44,792 bases of DNA from an uncultured bacterium (lineage in GTDB: Bacteria > Bacillota > Clostridia > Oscillospirales > Oscillospiraceae). The notes beneath the pieces are model-generated. The model saw nothing but the letters and a program-made list of their open reading frames with translations, was not told where the DNA came from and made no database searches. How positions within the stretch are numbered: position 1 is the first letter of the stretch; every line of letters begins with the position of its first letter. The translations under genes were made by a program, and so were the position numbers. The stretch spans positions 1-44,792 of the forward strand of contig CANDCH010000017.1 in NCBI GenBank assembly GCA_947383145.1, written 5' to 3'. This document shows positions 40,356-44,792 of the stretch, one piece after another.

Positions 40356-40437
40356 GAGATACCCGGTATATTAAGATACCTCGTGAGCCGAAGTAACTTT
40401 GTGAGCTTAATATAGCACGAGATACCTCGCCTGTCAA
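40356..40437 (-). promoter_or_regulatory. padR promoter with three operator-like GGTATCT repeats
   Basis: Minus-strand TTGACA (40432-40437) and TATATT (40409-40414) with a 17-base spacer. The spacer contains the palindrome CGAGGTATCTCG (40418-40429). Two more copies, CGAGGTATCT (40374-40383) and GGGTATCTC (near 40356-40364), lie downstream. All are in the same orientation, suggesting an autorepressor operator. Confidence 0.75.
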
Positions 40438-40455
40438 GGTATTTTTGAAAATTTT

Positions 40456-40483
40456 TTGCCGGGGCTATTTTATGCCCCGGCAA
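40456..40483 (+). promoter_or_regulatory. Hairpin before the mrp ribosome site
   Basis: Perfect 10-base arms TTGCCGGGGC and GCCCCGGCAA with an 8-base AT loop end just before AAGGAGA of mrp. It may modulate translation or separate the divergent units. A plus-strand promoter is not clear. Confidence 0.45.
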
Positions 40484-40502
40484 GGCAAGGAGATGTGTCA
40501 AA

Positions 40503-41330
40503 ATGAGCGAATGCACCCATGACTGCTCCTCCTGCGGCGAGAGCTGCGGGGAGCGCACCAGCCCCCAGGATTTCCGCAAGCCGGCCAACGCCCGCTCCCA
40601 CATCAAAAAGGTGATCGCCGTGGTCAGCGGCAAGGGGGGCGTGGGGAAATCCGCCGTCACCTGCACCCTGGCCGCCGCCATGGCCAAGCTGGGCAGGCGG
40701 GTGGGCGTGCTGGACGCGGACATCACCGGCCCGTCGGTGCCCCAGGCGTTCAATATCCACAGCCGGGCCCTGGGGGACGGGGACGGCATCCTCCCCGCCG
40801 TCACCGAGGGCGGCGTCAAGCTGATGAGCCTGAACCTGCTCATCGAGCACGAGACCGACCCGGTGGTGTGGCGGGGGCCGGTGATCGCCGGGGCGGTGGA
40901 GCAGTTCTGGACCGACGTGGTGTGGGGCGAGCTGGATTACCTGTTTGTGGACATGCCCCCCGGAACCGGCGACGTGCCCCTGACGGTGTTCCAGTCCCTG
41001 CCGGTGGACGGCGTCGTTGTGGTCACCGCCCCCCAGGCCCTGGTGGGCATGATCGTCACCAAGGCGGTGCGGATGGCGGAGATGATGCAGGTGCCCGTGC
41101 TGGGCCTGGTGGAGAACTACTCCTTCTTCCGCTGTCCGGACTGCGGCGGAGCGCACCCGGTGTTCGGGCCCAGCGCCATCGACGCCCTGGCGCAGGAGCT
41201 GTCCCTGCCGGTGCTGGCCAAGCTGCCCATTGACCCGGGGCTGGCCCAGGCCGTGGACCAGGGCCGGGTGGAGGGCTATCAGCCCAACCCCATGGCGGAG
41301 GTGGCCCGCCGCCTGGACCAGGAATCATAA
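40503..41330 (+). CDS. mrp: Mrp/NBP35 family iron-sulfur carrier ATPase
   Basis: A 275-aa cytoplasmic P-loop protein that holds and hands on iron-sulfur clusters. The deviant Walker A GKGGVGKS is at 43-50, DADITGPSVPQ near 75, and VDMPPGTGD near 157. The cluster-binding pair is FRCPDCGG (near 210-213). The N-terminus has an extra Cys-rich stretch (CTHDC, CSSCGESC), as in NBP35-type members. AAGGAGA precedes the ATG. Divergent from padR; followed by its own terminator. Confidence 0.95.
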   Translation: MSECTHDCSSCGESCGERTSPQDFRKPANARSHIKKVIAVVSGKGGVGKSAVTCTLAAAMAKLGRRVGVLDADITGPSVPQAFNIHSRALGDGDGILPAVTEGGVKLMSLNLLIEHETDPVVWRGPVIAGAVEQFWTDVVWGELDYLFVDMPPGTGDVPLTVFQSLPVDGVVVVTAPQALVGMIVTKAVRMAEMMQVPVLGLVENYSFFRCPDCGGAHPVFGPSAIDALAQELSLPVLAKLPIDPGLAQAVDQGRVEGYQPNPMAEVARRLDQES

Positions 41331-41334
41331 GAGA

Positions 41335-41370
41335 AAGCGCCCGGAGCGGTGAAGCTCCGGGCGCTTCTTG
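41335..41370 (+). terminator. Terminator of mrp
   Basis: Perfect 13-base arms AAGCGCCCGGAGC and GCTCCGGGCGCTT with loop GGTGAA, then CTTGTC. Confidence 0.8.
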
Positions 41371-41447
41371 TCTGGAAATTATTTGGAAAAAGTCCTTGAA
41401 AAACGCGTTCCGGAAGCCGTTTTAACCCGTTTGACCGAAGGTTGTTC

Positions 41448-41476
41448 TTGCCAAACCGGGGCAGGTCTGCTACAAT
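41448..41476 (+). promoter_or_regulatory. Promoter of the HATPase gene
   Basis: TTGCCA (41448-41453) and TACAAT (41471-41476) with a 17-base spacer and TGC before the -10. The expected start point is near 41483, inside the 0A-box array. Confidence 0.8.
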
Positions 41477-41480
41477 GGGA

Positions 41481-41511
41481 AAAATTCGACAAAATTCGAC
41501 AGCATTCGACG
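41481..41511 (+). promoter_or_regulatory. Triple tandem Spo0A-box array (10-bp period)
   Basis: Three tandem decamers: AAAATTCGAC, AAAATTCGAC and AGCATTCGAC. Read on the other strand, the first two give TGTCGAA, a perfect 0A box (consensus TGNCGAA); the third gives CGTCGAA. The 10-base period places all sites on one face of the helix, as in known tandem Spo0A operators. Lying across the transcription start, they would be expected to repress. Confidence 0.7.
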
Positions 41512-41626
41512 GCGTGCGGGGAAGCCATTCCCAGGAGAGGACAGGGCGGAACTGCATAGCATATAGTATCGTCGAGCGGGCGCAGGGGGACGGGGCAATC
41601 CGTGCCGGCCCAGAGGGAGGAACAGC

Positions 41627-42409
41627 ATGGACGATCCCAAATTGGACCGGGGGACGGCCCGGACCGCGGCGGAGCTGCGGCTTCAGCTGGCCCAGATGAC
41701 CATTGTCAGCCAGGTGCTGGGGAGCGGGGCCCGGGACAAGCGGAGCCGGGACTATCTGGCCCTGATGGACCAGAGCATCTGCCGGATGCTGCGCATTGTG
41801 GAGCGGATGGAGTTCTCCGACCGGCTGAGCGGGGCGTCCGAGGCCCGGCAGGAGCCGGAATTCGTGGACCTGAGCGGGCTGACCCGGGAGCTGGGAGAGC
41901 GGATGGCCGGACTGCTGGCCTATACCGGGGTGGAGCTGACGGTGGAGACGCCGGAGCGGCTGGGCGCCCGGGCGCACCGGTGGATGATCCGCCAGATGCT
42001 GATGGAGCTGGTGTCCAACGGGGCCAAGGCGGGAAAGCACGTGAAGCTCACCCTGGCACGCCAGGGGGACCGGGCGGTGTTCACCGTGGAGGACGACGGG
42101 CCGGGCATCCCTCCCGAGCGGCTGGCCCATCTGTTTTTCAGCGAGGAGGAGGCCGTGCCCGACTGGCGGCGGGGGGGCGTGGGCATCGCCATCGCCCGGC
42201 GGGCAGCCACCCTCCACGGCGGAACCCTGGTGGCCGACTGCGCCGGGGGCCGAGGCCTGCGGGCGGTGGCCTCCATCCGGCTGGGGCCGGTGAACGGGGC
42301 GGTGCTGGAGAGCGCACGGCTGGGCTGGGACGCGGGGGGCTTCAGCGACGAGCTGGTGATCCTCAGCGACCTGCTGCCCAGGGAGGCCTTCGGGCCGGAC
42401 AGCGAATGA
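41627..42409 (+). CDS. Soluble histidine-kinase-like ATPase lacking a phosphoacceptor His
   Basis: A 260-aa protein without membrane helices. Residues about 12-65 form a helical, DHp-like region (LALMDQSICRMLRIVERME) but contain no His, so classical autophosphorylation is unlikely. The HATPase_c domain (about 115-225) has the N box ELVSNGAKAGK (Asn131), the G1 box DDGPGIP (156-162) and the G2 box GGVGIAIARR. No response regulator is nearby. It may be an anti-sigma or antagonist-type ATPase, or act through a partner. AGGGAGGAA precedes the ATG. A triple 0A box array lies in its leader. Confidence 0.85.
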   Translation: MDDPKLDRGTARTAAELRLQLAQMTIVSQVLGSGARDKRSRDYLALMDQSICRMLRIVERMEFSDRLSGASEARQEPEFVDLSGLTRELGERMAGLLAYTGVELTVETPERLGARAHRWMIRQMLMELVSNGAKAGKHVKLTLARQGDRAVFTVEDDGPGIPPERLAHLFFSEEEAVPDWRRGGVGIAIARRAATLHGGTLVADCAGGRGLRAVASIRLGPVNGAVLESARLGWDAGGFSDELVILSDLLPREAFGPDSE

Positions 42410-42445
42410 GACGGGCCGGGAGGCGGGCAGGCGTCTCCCGGCCTT

Positions 42446-43498
42446 TCACACCCGCCCGCCCGCGCGGGAGATGGCCTCCGCCACGGCGGCCAGCACCTCC
42501 CCGTGGGTCTGGTCGAAGAGGTGGGTGTAGATGCGCTGGGTGATGGCGGGGCTGCTGTGGCCCATGGCCCGGCTGATCTGATACATAGGCACCCGGGCGC
42601 TGTTGGCCATGCTGGCGAAGGTGTGGCGCAGGCCGTGGAAGGTGATGGGGTCCAGCTTCCGCGCCGCCACAAACCCGGCCAGGTCGGAGGTCATCCGGTT
42701 GGGATGATAGGGGAGGCCGTCCTCCCCCAGCACCAGAAAGTCCCCGGGGGCGCAGGCCAGACCCTCCCGGAGGCGGTCCGCCCGGAGATCCCGGAGGAGC
42801 TCCAGAAGGCTGGGCAGGGCGGCGATGGACAGGGTGCGGAAGCTGCCCGCAGTTTTGGGGGGCTTCTCCACCACCTGGGAGCGCACCGTGGTCCGGGCCC
42901 ACCGCACGGTGAGCTGGCCGGCGTGGAGGTCCACGTCCCGCCAGCGCAGGCCCAGAATTTCCCCCCGGCGCAGGCCCAGAGAGCAGGCCAGCCGCACCGG
43001 CAGCTCCAGCGGATGGCCCGCCACCGCCCGGAGCAGCCGGTCCAGCCGGTCCGGGGTGTAGTAGGCTGCCTCCACCGGCACAGCGGGGGGCGGGGTGGCC
43101 CGCTGGATGGGGTTGGAGGGCACCACCCCCTGGCGGTAGGCGGATTTCAGGGCAGTGTGGAGCAGCACGTGGTGCTTGCGGATGGTGTTGGCGGACAGCC
43201 CCTTTTCCTCCGCCAACCAGCGGTAATAGCCGTTGACCAGCTCCGGGGTCAGGTCGGCCAGCCGCACCCCGCCCAGGGCGGGGCGGACGTGGTTGGCGAT
43301 GATGCCGTCATAGCCGCCGATGGTGGTGGCCGCCCGGGAGGGCTCGATGTCCCGCAGCATCCACAGGTCCAGCCACTGGGCCAGGGTGACGTCCGCCCCG
43401 GCGGGCGGGGCGGGCCGGGGCAGGGGGAAGCCCACCTGGGGCGGCGGGGCGATGGGGCGCAGGACCAGGCGCTTGGGGCGGAGACGGGGGTTGGACAT
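42446..43498 (-). CDS. Tyrosine recombinase / integrase, solitary
   Basis: A 350-aa site-specific recombinase with an N-terminal SAM-like core-binding domain (about 38-125) and a C-terminal catalytic domain. Catalytic residues are all visible: Arg177 (GLRRGE), Lys215, His288 and Arg291 (HGLRH), His314 (MGHSS) and Tyr324 (RIYTHLF). The layout resembles phage/Tn916-type integrases, with a Pro-rich N-terminal 30 residues in place of the arm-binding domain. AAAAGGAG lies 8 bases before the ATG. No excisionase, relaxase or phage gene is near; it is flanked by housekeeping genes. A perfect palindrome lies in its leader. Confidence 0.92.
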   Translation of the reverse strand: MSNPRLRPKRLVLRPIAPPPQVGFPLPRPAPPAGADVTLAQWLDLWMLRDIEPSRAATTIGGYDGIIANHVRPALGGVRLADLTPELVNGYYRWLAEEKGLSANTIRKHHVLLHTALKSAYRQGVVPSNPIQRATPPPAVPVEAAYYTPDRLDRLLRAVAGHPLELPVRLACSLGLRRGEILGLRWRDVDLHAGQLTVRWARTTVRSQVVEKPPKTAGSFRTLSIAALPSLLELLRDLRADRLREGLACAPGDFLVLGEDGLPYHPNRMTSDLAGFVAARKLDPITFHGLRHTFASMANSARVPMYQISRAMGHSSPAITQRIYTHLFDQTHGEVLAAVAEAISRAGGRV

Positions 43499-43540
43499 GA
43501 TAACAGCTCCTTTTCTCTGGTTTCGCGGCGGGGCCGCGGG

Positions 43541-43567
43541 CTGGAAATAACGGCGGGTTATTTCCAG
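43541..43567. repeat. Perfect 11-bp inverted repeat upstream of the integrase
   Basis: Arms CTGGAAATAAC (43541-43551) and GTTATTTCCAG (43557-43567) around GGCGG lie between the integrase start and a TATAAT -10 box on the minus strand (43576-43581). It could be an operator, a recombinase-binding site or an RNA hairpin; there is no T-run. Confidence 0.7.
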
Positions 43568-43658
43568 CTGGTTTGATTATATCGGAAACGGCGCTGGAAT
43601 GGTGCGGTTTGCGTTTTTTCCATGGGGGGATTCGTATGCGCGGCGGTGGGAAAGGGCC

Positions 43659-43687
43659 TTGACTTTTCCGCCGATTGGCAATACAAT
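43659..43687 (+). promoter_or_regulatory. Promoter of proS
   Basis: TTGACT (43659-43664) and TACAAT (43682-43687) with a 17-base spacer. The leader of about 55 bases is too short for a T-box. Confidence 0.85.
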
Positions 43688-43748
43688 ATGGAAAACCTGT
43701 CAACAGGATATGGAGAAAACCCACTTTATAATAAAGGATGAGAGCGAT

Positions 43749-44792
43749 ATGGCACAGGACAAAAGCAAGCAGGTGAGCCAGATCACCGATATGGACGTGG
43801 ACTTCGCCCAGTGGTACACCGACGTGTGCACCAAGGCGGAGCTCATCGGCTACGCCAAGACCAAGGGGATGTTCATTCTCCGGCCCTATGGCTACGCCAT
43901 CTGGGAGAATATCCAGGCGTACCTGGACCGGCGCTTCAAGGAGACGGGCCACCAGAACGTGGCCATGCCCATGCTCATCCCCGAGTCCCTGCTTCAGAAG
44001 GAGAAGGACCACATCGAGGGCTTCGCCCCCGAGTGCGCCTGGGTCACCTACGGCGGCAGCGAGAAGCTGGACGAGCGGATGTGCATCCGGCCCACCTCCG
44101 AGACCCTGTTCTGCGACCACTGGGCCGACGTGGTCCACTCCTGGCGGGACCTGCCCATGCTGTACAACCAGTGGTGCTCCGTGCTGCGCTGGGAAAAGAC
44201 CACCCGGCCCTTCCTGCGCCACCGGGAGTTCCTCTGGCAGGAGGGCCACACCCTCCACGCCACCGCCGAGGAGGCCATTGAGGAGACCGAGCGGATGCAC
44301 CGTATCTACGCCGAGCTGTGCGAGGATGTGCTGGCCATGCCGGTGGTGATGGGCATGAAAACCGACAAGGAGAAGTTCGCCGGGGCGGAGCGCACCTACA
44401 CCATCGAGTGCATGATGCACGACAAGAAGGCCCTCCAGAACGGCACCAGCCACTACTTCGGGGACGGCTTCGCCCGGGCTTTTGACATCTCCTTCGCGGA
44501 TAAGAACAACCAGCAGGCCGCCCCCTTTGAGACCTCCTGGGGCATCACCACCCGCACCATCGGCGGCGTCATCATGACCCACGGCGACAACCGGGGGCTG
44601 GTGCTGCCCCCCAGGGTGGCCCCCGTCCAGGTCATCGTCATCCCCGTGGCCCAGCACAAGGAGGGCGTGATCGCCGCCAACGAGGCCGTGATGGACCGGC
44701 TGCAAAAGGCGGGCTTCCGGGTGAAGATGGACGCCAGCGACAACTCCCCCGGCTGGAAGTTCGCCGAGTACGAGATGAAGGGCGTGCCCCTG
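43749..44792 (+). CDS. proS: Prolyl-tRNA synthetase (archaeal/eukaryotic-like type), 5' part
   Basis: The first 348 codons; the gene runs off the window end. It is a class II synthetase that charges tRNA-Pro. The start [23 protein letters not shown], then [12 protein letters not shown], motif 2 ([29 protein letters not shown]) and [16 protein letters not shown] belong to the shorter ProS group without the bacterial editing insert, common in Clostridia. AAGGATGAGAG precedes the ATG. The C-terminal anticodon-binding part starts near [11 protein letters not shown] and is cut. Confidence 0.97.
   Translation, partial: MAQDKSKQVSQITDMDVDFAQWYTDVCTKAELIGYAKTKGMFILRPYGYAIWENIQAYLDRRFKETGHQNVAMPMLIPESLLQKEKDHIEGFAPECAWVTYGGSEKLDERMCIRPTSETLFCDHWADVVHSWRDLPMLYNQWCSVLRWEKTTRPFLRHREFLWQEGHTLHATAEEAIEETERMHRIYAELCEDVLAMPVVMGMKTDKEKFAGAERTYTIECMMHDKKALQNGTSHYFGDGFARAFDISFADKNNQQAAPFETSWGITTRTIGGVIMTHGDNRGLVLPPRVAPVQVIVIPVAQHKEGVIAANEAVMDRLQKAGFRVKMDASDNSPGWKFAEYEMKGVPL

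Noticed and set aside
43588-43748. A T-box or other riboswitch in the proS leader.
   Set aside because: The promoter leaves only about 55 bases of leader, with no T-box sequence or terminator.
42446-43748. A prophage or integrative element around the integrase.
   Set aside because: No phage, conjugation, excisionase or attachment-site repeat is seen on either side within the window; neighbours are an ATPase gene and proS.

Overview
The window is GC-rich and bacterial. Strong sigma-A style promoters sit in short AT-rich gaps, ribosome binding sites are AGGAGG-like, and a T-box riboswitch, the glycerol antiterminator GlpP and probable Spo0A boxes are present. The ProS is of the archaeal/eukaryotic-like type and the GlyRS is the single-chain alpha2 type. 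Together this suggests a high-GC, potentially spore-forming anaerobe of the Clostridia, most likely Oscillospiraceae (Flavonifractor/Lawsonibacter/Dysosmobacter-like). This placement is inferred from the sequence; no search was run.

Layout. 1-450: a tRNA cluster (Met, Glu, Val) on the minus strand. 450-4670: an LtaS-like sulfatase-fold membrane enzyme, then a T-box-controlled unit on the minus strand (small membrane protein, then glycyl-tRNA synthetase). 4690-12580: a plus-strand housekeeping run (zapA, U32 protease-like gene, maf, mreC, mutS). Its gaps are filled by a family of structured repeats, and one member of the family also lies inside the T-box leader. 12640-18510: an XRE regulator, then a minus-strand operon HIT - mnmE - unknown 246-aa gene - dtd - mutL. 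18730-22770: a GH3 beta-glucosidase with a GtrA-like membrane protein, and a three-repeat PepSY protein.

22980-34730 is a glycerol/dihydroxyacetone region. It holds dhaKLM (PTS-type dihydroxyacetone kinase), divergent glpP, a TetR-type regulator, glpK, glpF, and a three-gene set (GlpA-like oxidoreductase, second FAD oxidoreductase, DUF1667 protein) that probably acts as an anaerobic glycerol-3-phosphate dehydrogenase. Interleaved with it are an oxidative-stress set (ahpC, an 81-aa membrane protein, a stand-alone AhpF N-terminal domain) and a small Cys-repeat peptide gene on the other strand. Glycerol would enter by GlpF, be phosphorylated by GlpK and be oxidised to dihydroxyacetone phosphate; dihydroxyacetone would be phosphorylated by DhaKLM.

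34850-44792: pepF, a polysaccharide deacetylase, a PadR - DUF4097 - PspC envelope-stress-type operon with a repeated operator motif, an Mrp ATPase, an orphan HATPase protein preceded by a triple Spo0A-box array, a solitary tyrosine recombinase, and the 5' part of proS, which runs off the window.

The most unusual signals are: (i) the structured intergenic repeat family at 4.27-9.80 kb, whose stems change sequence between copies but keep pairing; (ii) its insertion between the T-box sequence and the terminator of the glycine T-box; (iii) the 70-aa peptide with two CxLxDMNC repeats; (iv) the tandem Spo0A-box array; and (v) an unidentified terminator-ended RNA at about 28.08-28.21 kb.
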